DNA of 6,980 nt from an uncultured Gemmiger sp. (GCA_944382805.1 CALWNS010000193.1:1-6980), one strand, 5' to 3'; shown: positions 1 to 6,311, counted from the stretch's first letter. Numbers and translations: made by a program. The notes: generated by a model not told the origin, from the sequence alone.

Positions 1-689
1 AGATGATCGCCCTGGAAAACCGCGCCAAACTGCGCTTTGCCGGCCATAGCGCCGAACCGTTCGAAACACTGGCCTTCGGCTGCCTGTACGCCCAGGCGCT
101 GGCGCTGCTGGCCGCCCCGCTGGCGCGGATGCGCGCCCTGCGGCCGGGCCTGCACCCGGCGCTGCACATCGTGCCGCCGCGCCATGCCTACCGCCTGCTG
201 GACGAGGGCAGCCTGGACGCCGTGGCCGCTTTCCGGGACTTGGCCGGCGCCGCCTTTACCTACCGGGAGCTGCTGTGTTCGCCGATGGTCTGCCTGTGCG
301 CCGCAGACCACCCGCTGGCCGGCCGGCCCGCCGCAACGGCGGAGGACCTGCGGGATACCCCGCTGGTCTTGCCCGCCCCCTCCCAGGTACCGGCGCTCGT
401 TCGCCGGCAGCACGAAGCGCTGCTGGGCGCACGCACGCCGGCCGGGCTATACTTTGGCGACACGGTGGATGCCGTTGTCACCATGGCCGCCGCCGGTTAC
501 GGCGTTGCGGTGCTGCCCGCCCTGCTGGCCGGCGCGCCGGGCACGGTACAGGTGCCCTTGCAGGGCTGCGAGCCGGTCTCGTTCGGATTGTACTGCAAAA
601 ATCTGAAAGACCGGCCGCTGCTAAAAGCATTCCTGCGCTATGCGCAGGAGCCGCCGCACCCGGGGGCAAAGCAGACAGACGCGCAATAA
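1..689 (+). CDS. LysR-family transcriptional regulator, 5'-truncated by the window edge
   Basis: The visible 228 residues are the effector-binding half of a LysR-type regulator, a periplasmic-binding-protein-like fold that senses a small molecule and controls the N-terminal DNA-binding domain. Family landmarks, counted from the first visible Met, are the LLDEGSLDAV stretch near 65-74 (position of the usual 'G.lD.ai'), the 'vclcAADHPLAGR' segment near 96-108, and AGYGVAVLP at 164-172, the classic 'G.GvavLP' signature. LysR proteins are usually about 290-300 residues with a helix-turn-helix in the first 65; none is seen here, so roughly 70-80 residues lie upstream. The ATG at position 3 is therefore probably internal, not the start. 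The gene ends with TAA and converges on the amylase gene 30 bp later. Its inducer and targets cannot be told; LysR regulators often control a divergent upstream neighbour, which is outside the window. Confidence 0.88.
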   Translation, partial: MIALENRAKLRFAGHSAEPFETLAFGCLYAQALALLAAPLARMRALRPGLHPALHIVPPRHAYRLLDEGSLDAVAAFRDLAGAAFTYRELLCSPMVCLCAADHPLAGRPAATAEDLRDTPLVLPAPSQVPALVRRQHEALLGARTPAGLYFGDTVDAVVTMAAAGYGVAVLPALLAGAPGTVQVPLQGCEPVSFGLYCKNLKDRPLLKAFLRYAQEPPHPGAKQTDAQ

Positions 690-715
690 AAAAACAGGGG
701 GCGCCGCCCCCCTGT
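688..715 (-). terminator. Rho-independent terminator of the amylase gene, possibly bidirectional
   Basis: ACAGGGGG (694-701) pairs with CCCCCTGT (708-715) around a six-base loop. An alternative register extends the GC stem with one bulged C. Read on the minus strand, the hairpin begins 4 bases after the amylase TAA stop and is followed by seven T residues (complement of 688-694), a textbook intrinsic terminator. On the plus strand the hairpin follows the LysR stop by 4 bases, but only CTGTTTA follows it, so termination of the LysR transcript would be weaker. The A-run includes the LysR stop codon. Confidence 0.85.
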
Positions 716-719
716 CTGT

Positions 720-2183
720 TTATACGTATGCCTCCGGCCGCAGGCCCCACACGCTGACCGAGCCGCCGTTGACCGAAAACACGCCGCAGCCGCTCTCGTC
801 AAGCGTCACTTCGCCCGGGCAGTTGCCCAGCAGATCGACGAAGGTCCGGCCGGCGAAAGCCGCGCCCACGCACATCTCCTTCTGCCCGCCGGGGCCGTCC
901 GAAAGGAGCACCGCGCAGCCGGAGCCGGGCGTTTCCGCATCGCCCGCGCGGGTCCAGCCGATGATGTTGAAATCGTCGAGGTAGTCGGTCTGTTCGCCCA
1001 GCGCCACGTCCCGGCGCAGGCGCAGCATGGCGTCCAGCTGCGGGCCGACCGGGTCGATGCCGTCGTGCGGCACGCCGTAGTAATCGCCGTAGAACACGCA
1101 GGGCACGCCGTCCTGCCGCAGCAGGATCAGCGCATAGGCCAGCGGCTTGAACCAGCCCTGCACCCAGGATTGCAGCGCCTGGCCGGGCTGGGTGTCGTGG
1201 TTATCCACAAAGGTGACGGCGCGTTCGGGCCGGGCATCGACCAGGGTGCCCTCGAAAATGCGGCGCATATCAAAATTGCCGCCGCTTTCCGAAGCGCGGA
1301 CCAGGTTGAAGTGCAGCGGCACATCGAACAGGCTCAGGATCCTGCCGCAGCTGTCCAGGTAGTGGGTCAGGTCGGGCAGGTCGGGGCTCCAGTATTCGCC
1401 CACGCTCCACAGTTCGCGGCCGGTCTTTTCGCGCAGGGTCTCGAGCCAGTGGGTGAAAAAGGTGAAGCGGATGTGCTTGACCGCATCGAGCCGGAAGCCG
1501 TCCACCCCGGTCACGCCCAGGTACCATTCGCCCCAGCGGTCCAGCTCCGCAATGACGGCGGGGTTCTCCATATCCAGGTCGGCGCCCATCAGGTAGTCGT
1601 AGTTGCCGTGCTCGTCGTCCACTTCGCCTTCCCATTCTTTGCCGTCAAGGTGGAAAACGCCTTTGCGCTTGGCCTTGTCGTCCCAGTCCACGCCGTCAAA
1701 ATGGGTATGGTTCCACTGGAATTTCGAATATTTCCCGCCGCGCCCGGGGAAGGTGAACTTTGTCCAAGCCGAGATGGAAGTTTCCTGCCCGCTGTCCCGG
1801 CGGCGGTCGTTGGGGTCGCAGCTTTCGGCCTCCACCGTTTCGCAGGCGTCGGCCCCCATACGGTGGTTGAGCACGATGTCGGCAAAAACCTCCAGCCCGT
1901 TTTCCTGCAGCGCCCGCACGGCGGCCAGGTATTCCGCCTTGGTGCCGTACTTGGTGGGCACGGTGCCCTTTTGGTCAAATTCGCCCAGGTCGTAGGTATC
2001 GTACACGCCGTAGCCCACGTCCTCGCGCCCCTGCGCGCCCTTATAGGCCGGCGGCAGCCACACGCCGGTAAAGCCGGCCTCGTGCAGGTGGGCGGCATCG
2101 GTGGCCGCGCGCTTCCAGTGGCCCGCGTCGGCGGGCAGGTACCATTCGAAATATTGGATCAGAGTTTTGGGGTCGGTTTTCAT
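720..2183 (-). CDS. Intracellular alpha-amylase, GH13 subfamily 5 type
   Basis: This 487-residue protein should cleave internal alpha-1,4-glucosidic bonds in starch-derived dextrins or glycogen. All four GH13 regions are intact: I DIVLNH (102-107), II GFRLDAVKH (229-237) with nucleophile D233, III GEYW (262-265) with acid/base E263, and IV FVDNHD (325-330) with transition-state stabiliser D330. The opening QYFEWYLP, the GYGVYDTYDLGEFDQKG segment (57-73), the long B domain (about 103-205) and the calcium-site-like DYLMGADLDMENP (196-208) match the Bacillus liquefying amylase / E. coli cytoplasmic AmyA group, whose length is similar. A small beta domain C follows from about residue 396. There is no signal peptide and there are eight cysteines, so I infer a cytoplasmic enzyme. 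AGGAGGA (2193-2187) lies 3 bases before the ATG, which supports this start. It is divergent from the GH38-like gene and is transcribed from a strong promoter. No gene symbol is assigned because several are used for this group. Confidence 0.95.
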   Translation of the reverse strand: MKTDPKTLIQYFEWYLPADAGHWKRAATDAAHLHEAGFTGVWLPPAYKGAQGREDVGYGVYDTYDLGEFDQKGTVPTKYGTKAEYLAAVRALQENGLEVFADIVLNHRMGADACETVEAESCDPNDRRRDSGQETSISAWTKFTFPGRGGKYSKFQWNHTHFDGVDWDDKAKRKGVFHLDGKEWEGEVDDEHGNYDYLMGADLDMENPAVIAELDRWGEWYLGVTGVDGFRLDAVKHIRFTFFTHWLETLREKTGRELWSVGEYWSPDLPDLTHYLDSCGRILSLFDVPLHFNLVRASESGGNFDMRRIFEGTLVDARPERAVTFVDNHDTQPGQALQSWVQGWFKPLAYALILLRQDGVPCVFYGDYYGVPHDGIDPVGPQLDAMLRLRRDVALGEQTDYLDDFNIIGWTRAGDAETPGSGCAVLLSDGPGGQKEMCVGAAFAGRTFVDLLGNCPGEVTLDESGCGVFSVNGGSVSVWGLRPEAYV

Positions 2184-2216
2184 AGTTCCTCCTGTTTGTC
2201 GCCTATACTTTCCAGC

Positions 2217-2229
2217 CGTATATCATACG
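2217..2229. promoter_or_regulatory. Inverted repeat CGTAT-ATC-ATACG over the amylase -10, candidate operator
   Basis: Perfect 5-bp arms around a 3-bp centre cover the whole -10 hexamer of the amylase promoter, where a bound repressor would block RNA polymerase. The identity of any binding protein is unknown. No regulator gene for the sugar enzymes is recognisable in the window, apart from the convergent LysR fragment. Confidence 0.4.
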
Positions 2230-2250
2230 ATCAATCGCGCCCGTTGTCAA
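2222..2250 (-). promoter_or_regulatory. Near-consensus housekeeping (sigma-A type) promoter of the amylase gene
   Basis: On the minus strand TTGACA (2250-2245) is followed after exactly 17 bases by TATGAT (2227-2222). That is 6/6 and 5/6 matches to the sigma-A/sigma-70 consensus at optimal spacing. The expected start of transcription is near 2215, giving a leader of about 30 bases before the ATG at 2183. A promoter this strong usually needs a repressor to be conditional, and inverted repeats overlap the -10 and abut the -35. Confidence 0.85.
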
Positions 2251-2251
2251 A

Positions 2252-2264
2252 CGGCGGCACGCCG
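2252..2264. repeat. Inverted repeat CGGCG-GCA-CGCCG just upstream of the amylase -35
   Basis: Perfect 5-bp arms around a 3-bp centre begin 2 bp beyond the -35 hexamer. It has the same 13-bp, 5-3-5 geometry as the repeat over the -10, but a different sequence. GC-rich repeats of this size arise easily by chance in this DNA, so a regulatory role is only possible. Confidence 0.25.
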
Positions 2265-2283
2265 GAAAAACGCAAAAACAGGG

Positions 2284-2310
2284 ATACCATTCCCGAGGCG
2301 TTTGTGGTAT
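2284..2310. promoter_or_regulatory. Spaced inverted repeat ATACCA...TGGTAT, candidate operator for the GH38-like gene
   Basis: ATACCA (2284-2289) and its exact complement TGGTAT (2305-2310) are separated by 15 bp, so equivalent positions lie 21 bp apart, about two helical turns on the same DNA face. The right arm is part of the extended -10 of the GH38-like gene. The geometry would suit a dimeric regulator, but this is inference from spacing alone. Confidence 0.3.
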
Positions 2311-2313
2311 GCT
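2305..2313 (+). promoter_or_regulatory. Extended -10 promoter (TGG TATGCT) of the GH38-like gene
   Basis: TG at 2305-2306, one base, then TATGCT (2308-2313) forms an extended -10 element. The hexamer at the expected -35 position (2285-2290, TACCAT) is a poor match, as is common with extended -10 promoters; this can also mean dependence on an activator. Transcription would start near 2320, leaving a leader of about 20 bases that carries the AAGGAGG ribosome binding site (2326-2332). Confidence 0.55.
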
Positions 2314-2339
2314 AAAGCAAAAAGCAAGGAGGCGGCCTT

Positions 2340-4739
2340 ATGAGCCATTCCATCCGGACCCTTTATGTGGTCCACCATTCCCACACCGACATCGGCTACA
2401 CCGACCTGCAGGAGCGGGTGGTGCAGGCCCAGGTCGATTATATCCGCAGCGCGCTGCGCCTGCTGGCGGACCCCAAAAACGAGGCGTTCCGCTGGAACTG
2501 CGAGACCTGGTTCTGCGCCGAGCAGTTTTTGCAGCAGGCCGCGCCGGCGGAGCGCGAAGCCTTTTTTGCCCAGATGCGGGCCGGGCGGCTGGGGTTTTCG
2601 GCCAATTACCTGAACTTTTGCGATTTGGCGGACAGCGCCGTGCTGGGCCGCCGGCTGGACGAGGTCTGCGCGCTGCTGAACGCCAACGGCATCACCCCCA
2701 AAACCGCGATGTGCGCCGATATCAACGGCATCTCGATGGGCCAGCGGGACGCGCTGCTGGACCACGGCATCGAGTTTTTGTACACGAACATCCACTGCCA
2801 CCATGGTATGTACCCGCTGTACCAAAACCAGACCGCCTACTGGTGGGAAAGCGCCGCCGGCAAGCGGCTGCTGGTGTGGAACGGCGAGCACTATAACCTG
2901 GGCAACGTGCTGGGGCTGAAGCCCAACGCCGTGAACAGCTTTATGGGGCAGAACTTTTTTGGCGATGAACCGGTGCCCGCCGACCCGGTCACGGCGCTGG
3001 AACGCAACCTGGACCGCTACCTGGCCGAGTGCGAACAAAACGGCTACCCCTATGATTTTATCGTGGCCAGCGTATCCGGCGTGTTCAGCGACAACGCCCC
3101 GCCGGAGCCGGAGATCCTGCGCGTGATCGAAGGCTATGCCGCCCGCTGCCCCGGCGGCCCCGCCATCCGCATGGTCAGCCTGCAGGAGCTGTACGCCGCC
3201 ATTGCGCCCAAATTGCAGGGCGCGCCGGTCTACCGCGGCGACCTGACCGACTGGTGGGCCGACGGCGCAGGCTCCACGCCTTATGCCGTAAAGCACTACC
3301 GCGAAGCGCAGCACCGCTATGCGCTGGCCCGCCGCCTGGACCCGCAGGCCGGCGCGAGCTACCCCGAGCTTTGCCGCACGGCCGAGGACAACCTGCTGCT
3401 GTACGCCGAGCACACCTGGGGGCATTCCTCAACCATCACCGATCCTTACGACACGATGGTGCTCAATTTGGATATGCGCAAAAACAGCTATGCCTCCAAA
3501 GCGCACGAGGCCGCCAGCCGTATGCTGGGTTTGATCGGCGCGCAAAAGGGCGATACGCTGCGCTATTATAACGCCAGCGGCCGCATCAAGGTCCTGGCCC
3601 CCAACTGTGCGGGCGGCCTGCAGCCGGTGGAGTTTTATGTGGAAAACCCGCGCCTGGCCCGTGCGCGCATCACCCGTGCGGACGGCGCCGAGCTGCCCTG
3701 CCAGGTATCGCCCCACCCGCGCGGGCGGCGCATCACCTTCCTGGATGATTTTACCCGCCGGCGCGAACAGACCTATACCTACGCCGAACTGCCCGCCTTG
3801 CCCGACACCCTGAACAGCCGCCGCTGCTATGTGGGGGCCGAGCGCGTGCGCGACATTGTAAACGAATACGACCCGGTGACCTACCGCCTGCCCTACGGGT
3901 ACGAAAACCGCTGGTTCCGGCTGGATTGCCGCGCCCGGGACGGCGTGACGGCCCTGATCGACAAGCGCAGCGGCAAAAACCTGCTGGCGGCTGGCGCCGC
4001 GCCGTTCTTTACCCCATTGCACGAGGTCACGCCCCTGACCGACGCCGACCGCGCCGCCCCCTGCCCCGCCGAGCACGCGCGCCGTATGCTGGGGCGCAAC
4101 ATCCGCGGCCCGCACGCCGTGCTGACTGCCGGCACATTGCAGGAGGTGATCTGCCAGGAGCACGGCCCGGTGTTCACCGTGCTGCGCCTGCGCTACGCGC
4201 TGCCCGGCACGCTGAAAGCGGACGTGGTCGTAAAGCTGTACGAGGGCGCGCCCCGCATCGATTTTACCCTGCAGCTGGGCAAGACCCTTTCGACCGATGT
4301 GGAAAGCATCTTCCTGCCCCTTTCGCTGGATTTGGGCGGCGCGCAGTCGCTGTGGCTGCAAAAGGGCGGCGAGCCGTTCCGCCCGGGGCTGGACCAACTG
4401 CCCGGCGCCTGCATGGAGTTTTCGATGTCCGACACCGGGCTGGCCTTTGTGGGCGAGACCGGCAGCGCGCTGATCGCCAGCCGCGACGTGCCGCTGTTCT
4501 ATTTTGGCGAGATGCGCCACCACCCCATCCGCCTGTGCGAAAACAGGCCGGAGGATAACCGCCGGCCCGTTTATTCCTGGGTGATGAACAATTTGTGGGA
4601 GACCAATTTCAAGATGGATCTGTCCGGTTTTTGCGAATACAATTACAGCCTGTGGCTGTCCGCAGAGACCGACCCGCAGCGCGCCATGGCCGAACTGACC
4701 GAGCGCAGCTTTGACGCTTGGGCCGTCATTACGGGCTGA
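2340..4739 (+). CDS. GH38-like glycosidase (alpha-mannosidase-type, cytoplasmic)
   Basis: The 799-residue product resembles family 38 glycoside hydrolases, zinc-dependent retaining enzymes best known as alpha-mannosidases. HSHTDIGYTD (13-22) matches the 'H.D.G' motif whose His and Asp (H15, D17) bind zinc. CADINGIS (125-132) sits where the catalytic Asp is expected (D127). AEHTWGH (356-362), after a helical stretch (about 315-356), fits the middle domain that gives the last zinc-binding His. Residues from about 400 on are predicted beta-sandwich, ending with MNNLWETNFKMDLSGFCEYNYSL (749-771), like the 'NNhW.TN' segment of GH38 C-terminal regions. There is no signal peptide, so action on imported oligosaccharides is inferred. 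AAGGAGG (2326-2332) lies 7 bases before the ATG. Motif variants (Y20 after the Gly instead of Trp, DING at the nucleophile) set it apart from characterised mannosidases, so substrate is uncertain; it may belong to a GH38-related family of unknown specificity. Confidence 0.8.
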   Translation: MSHSIRTLYVVHHSHTDIGYTDLQERVVQAQVDYIRSALRLLADPKNEAFRWNCETWFCAEQFLQQAAPAEREAFFAQMRAGRLGFSANYLNFCDLADSAVLGRRLDEVCALLNANGITPKTAMCADINGISMGQRDALLDHGIEFLYTNIHCHHGMYPLYQNQTAYWWESAAGKRLLVWNGEHYNLGNVLGLKPNAVNSFMGQNFFGDEPVPADPVTALERNLDRYLAECEQNGYPYDFIVASVSGVFSDNAPPEPEILRVIEGYAARCPGGPAIRMVSLQELYAAIAPKLQGAPVYRGDLTDWWADGAGSTPYAVKHYREAQHRYALARRLDPQAGASYPELCRTAEDNLLLYAEHTWGHSSTITDPYDTMVLNLDMRKNSYASKAHEAASRMLGLIGAQKGDTLRYYNASGRIKVLAPNCAGGLQPVEFYVENPRLARARITRADGAELPCQVSPHPRGRRITFLDDFTRRREQTYTYAELPALPDTLNSRRCYVGAERVRDIVNEYDPVTYRLPYGYENRWFRLDCRARDGVTALIDKRSGKNLLAAGAAPFFTPLHEVTPLTDADRAAPCPAEHARRMLGRNIRGPHAVLTAGTLQEVICQEHGPVFTVLRLRYALPGTLKADVVVKLYEGAPRIDFTLQLGKTLSTDVESIFLPLSLDLGGAQSLWLQKGGEPFRPGLDQLPGACMEFSMSDTGLAFVGETGSALIASRDVPLFYFGEMRHHPIRLCENRPEDNRRPVYSWVMNNLWETNFKMDLSGFCEYNYSLWLSAETDPQRAMAELTERSFDAWAVITG

Positions 4740-4779
4740 AGCGGCGATTTTGCTTTACGTTTAGTCTTATTCTTTATAT
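4740..4779. other. Short AT-rich convergent junction without a clear terminator
   Basis: Forty bases separate the TGA of the GH38-like gene from the TAA of the MATE gene. The plus strand is T-rich here (TTTAGTCTTATTCTTTATATTT and similar), but the only hairpins I find are weak: a 4-bp CCGT/ACGG stem at 4723-4734, inside the end of the coding region, and AAGC/GCTT at 4739-4755 with a long loop. TATAC-GTTTT-GTATA (4781-4795), at the 3' end of the MATE gene, is a perfect but AT-only-rich inverted repeat. Neither transcript has an obvious intrinsic terminator. Confidence 0.5.
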
Positions 4780-6144
4780 TTATACGTTTTGTATAGCAGT
4801 TTTGTCCGCCGCCCGGCAGGAAAAGCCGCGCCACGCCCAGGCCAGCAGCGCCAGGCCGATGGCCGCGCCGAGCACATCGGCCACGGCGCGGGCCGCGGCC
4901 AGGCCGGGCAGCCCCCACGCCGCGTTCAGCAGGTAGAGCGCCGGCAGCAGCAGCGCGCCCTGGCGCAGGGCCGAAAGCACCGTGGCCGCCCCGCCGCGCC
5001 CGGAAGCCTGCAAAAAGTTGATACTGAGATAGTAGACCCCCACCAGGGGGCTGCCCGCCAGCAGCCAGGGCAGCAGCTGCGCGCCCAGCGCCAGCGCCCC
5101 CGCGTCCGAGAGGAACAGCCCCAGCAGCGGCTGCTGCGCCGCCAGGCAGAGGAACGCAAACCCCGCCCCGAACACGGCGGTCAGGCCCAGCACCCGCGCC
5201 AGCACGGCGCGCAGGCGGGCACGGTCGCGCGCGCCCACATTGTAGGCCAGCAGCGGCTGCACGCCCATGCAGATGCCCATCTGCACCAGGCCGACGACCA
5301 TAACGGCTTTGTCGGCGGCGGCCATGGCGGCCAGCGCCGCCGTGCCGTACTGCACAAGCAGCCGGTTGCTGAACCCGCCCGCGCAGCCCGCCAGCAGGTT
5401 GCTGACCCCGTTGGGCAGGCCCAGCGCCAGCACGCGGCCAAGGCGGGCCGGGTCGCGCAGGGCGTCGGCCGGGGCCAGGCTGAGCGCCTGGGAGCGGCGC
5501 AGGATATATTCCAGGTAGATGCCGCTGGCCACAAGGTTCCCCGCCACCGTGGCGGCCGCCGCGCCGGCGATGCCCCAGCCGAACCCCAGGATGAACAGCG
5601 GGTCCAGCACCATGTTGGTCACGCTGCCGGCCAGGTTGCCAACAAGCCCGCGGCGCACCGCGCCGTCCGCCCGCACCAGCATGGCCATGGCGTTGGAAAA
5701 GATCATGGGCGCAGCCCCCAGCGCCAGCACCCGCAGGTAGCTTTGCGCGTAGGGGGTTATCTCGGCATTGGCGCCCAGCGCCCCCAGCACCGGCACGGCG
5801 GCCAGGTTGAGCACGGCGGACAGCGCCAGGCCCACGGCCAGCGCGCACCAGCCGCACAGGCTGGACACGGTGCGCGCGTCCTGCATATGGCGCGCGCCCA
5901 GCGAGGCCGCCACCGCCGCGCAGCCGCCCATGCCCAGCACGGTGGCCCCGGCCGCGACCACGGTGAACACCGGCCCCACGACCGAGACGGCCGCCGTCTG
6001 GGCCGTGTCGCGCAAAAGGCCGATGAAAAACAGGTCGGTCATGTTGTAGACGACCATGACCAGGATCGTGAGCACCGAAGGCCCCACCAGCGCAAAGATG
6101 GCGGGCCAGACGGGTTTATCCCGGAAAAGCGCTTCGCTTTGCAT
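4780..6144 (-). CDS. MATE-family multidrug/metabolite efflux transporter
   Basis: The 454-residue inner-membrane protein has about twelve hydrophobic segments (roughly 12-38, 50-73, 95-120, 134-152, 166-186, 190-212, 236-256, 268-295, 315-338, 355-376, 390-408, 412-438), the twelve-helix layout and usual length of MATE exporters. Family marks are NMTDLFFIG (34-42) with an Asp in helix 1, DPLFILG (181-187) and QPLLAYNVGARD (296-307), resembling the MepA/DinF side of the family. MATE proteins export drugs or metabolites in exchange for Na+ or H+; the substrate is not predictable here. I use the ATG at 6144 because GGGAGGGG (6159-6152) lies 7 bases upstream; the in-frame ATG at 6171 lacks a ribosome binding site and would add nine unrelated residues. 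It is divergent from a TetR-family gene across a 167-bp palindrome-bearing region, which predicts repression relieved by a ligand. Confidence 0.93.
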   Translation of the reverse strand: MQSEALFRDKPVWPAIFALVGPSVLTILVMVVYNMTDLFFIGLLRDTAQTAAVSVVGPVFTVVAAGATVLGMGGCAAVAASLGARHMQDARTVSSLCGWCALAVGLALSAVLNLAAVPVLGALGANAEITPYAQSYLRVLALGAAPMIFSNAMAMLVRADGAVRRGLVGNLAGSVTNMVLDPLFILGFGWGIAGAAAATVAGNLVASGIYLEYILRRSQALSLAPADALRDPARLGRVLALGLPNGVSNLLAGCAGGFSNRLLVQYGTAALAAMAAADKAVMVVGLVQMGICMGVQPLLAYNVGARDRARLRAVLARVLGLTAVFGAGFAFLCLAAQQPLLGLFLSDAGALALGAQLLPWLLAGSPLVGVYYLSINFLQASGRGGAATVLSALRQGALLLPALYLLNAAWGLPGLAAARAVADVLGAAIGLALLAWAWRGFSCRAADKTAIQNV

Positions 6145-6151
6145 AGGGTGT

Positions 6152-6159
6152 CCCCTCCC
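6152..6159 (-). promoter_or_regulatory. Ribosome binding site fixing the MATE start
   Basis: On the minus strand GGGAGGGG ends 7 bases before the ATG at 6144. It lies downstream of the alternative in-frame ATG at 6171, which argues against that longer start. Confidence 0.75.
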
Positions 6160-6180
6160 TTTCAAACACATTGCGTTTTT

Positions 6181-6196
6181 TGCAACAGGTGTTGCA
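6181..6196. promoter_or_regulatory. Palindrome TGCAACA-GG-TGTTGCA, candidate operator
   Basis: Seven-bp perfect arms flank a 2-bp centre. The site overlaps the plus-strand -35-like TTGCAT (6192-6197) of the TetR gene and lies in the predicted MATE leader, so a protein bound here could affect both genes. Size and symmetry fit a TetR-dimer operator. A further copy of the TGTTGCA arm occurs at 6290-6296. Pairing of the arms in the MATE transcript is also possible. Confidence 0.5.
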
Positions 6197-6241
6197 TTTC
6201 CTTCTGTATTTGAGTATACTCAAAGCAGACGAAACGCGCAA
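6192..6241. promoter_or_regulatory. Overlapping divergent promoters for the MATE and TetR genes
   Basis: On the plus strand TTGCAT (6192-6197), 17 bases, then TATACT (6215-6220) points at the TetR gene. On the minus strand TTGCGC (6241-6236), 17 bases, then TATACT (6218-6213) points at the MATE gene. Both -35 hexamers match only the TTG, but both -10 hexamers are 5/6 matches to TATAAT and the spacing is optimal. The two -10 elements share four base pairs, so only one polymerase could bind at a time. Predicted starts are near 6227 (+) and 6206 (-), with leaders of about 85 and 62 bases. Confidence 0.6.
6209..6224. promoter_or_regulatory. Perfect 16-bp palindrome TTTGAGTATACTCAAA, probable TetR operator
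   Basis: All eight base pairs on each side match with no central gap. The palindrome encloses both overlapping -10 elements of the divergent promoters, the best position for a TetR dimer to silence the efflux gene and its own gene together. That the neighbouring TetR protein binds here is inferred from position and symmetry. Confidence 0.7.
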
Positions 6242-6254
6242 CCATCGATCCTGC

Positions 6255-6283
6255 GCCCTGTGTCCGCTGTGCGGCACAAGGGC
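6255..6283 (+). other. Stable hairpin in the predicted TetR leader
   Basis: GCCCT (6255-6259) pairs with AGGGC (6279-6283), TGT with ACA, and CCGC (6264-6267) with GCGG (6271-6274) around a TGT loop, with single-base bulges at 6260 and 6275. It is followed by AAAATCTG, not a T-run, so it is not an intrinsic terminator. It ends 16 bases before the TetR ribosome binding site, so an effect on translation or RNA stability is possible but unproven. Confidence 0.35.
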
Positions 6284-6311
6284 AAAATCTGTTGCAGAAA
6301 GGGACAAAACC

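Noticed and set aside
3..5. ATG at position 3 as the true start of the LysR gene
   Set aside because: The product would lack the DNA-binding domain and begin at the linker to the effector domain; a window-edge truncation is simpler.
2245..2259. Possible catabolite-responsive element beside the amylase -35
   Set aside because: TGTCAAACGGCGGCA is one base too long and lacks the expected symmetric ends of a cre site.
1065..2315. Long open frame of 416 codons on the plus strand, opposite the amylase gene
   Set aside because: It mirrors the GC-rich third positions of the amylase gene; its protein is low-complexity Ala/Val/Gly/His with no family motif, while the amylase has all four GH13 regions.
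2247..3425. Open frame of 392 codons on the minus strand, opposite the GH38-like gene
   Set aside because: Antisense shadow with compositionally biased residues; it crosses the divergent promoter region and has no recognisable domain.
3429..4523. Open frame of 364 codons on the minus strand within the GH38-like gene
   Set aside because: Same composition artefact; no ribosome binding site or family signature, and it lies wholly inside a well-supported gene.
6145..6171. Nine-codon longer start for the MATE protein
   Set aside because: There is no ribosome binding site before 6171, whereas GGGAGGGG is ideally placed for the ATG at 6144.
4789..6213. Open frame of 474 codons on the plus strand, opposite the MATE gene
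   Set aside because: Its Gln/His/Arg/Gly-rich translation is what the complement of Ala/Leu/Gly-rich membrane codons produces; the minus strand encodes a clear transporter.
6171..6311. N-terminal extension of the TetR protein
   Set aside because: The stretch holds the divergent promoters and palindromes and does not look like protein; a ribosome binding site and the normal family N-terminus are at 6312.
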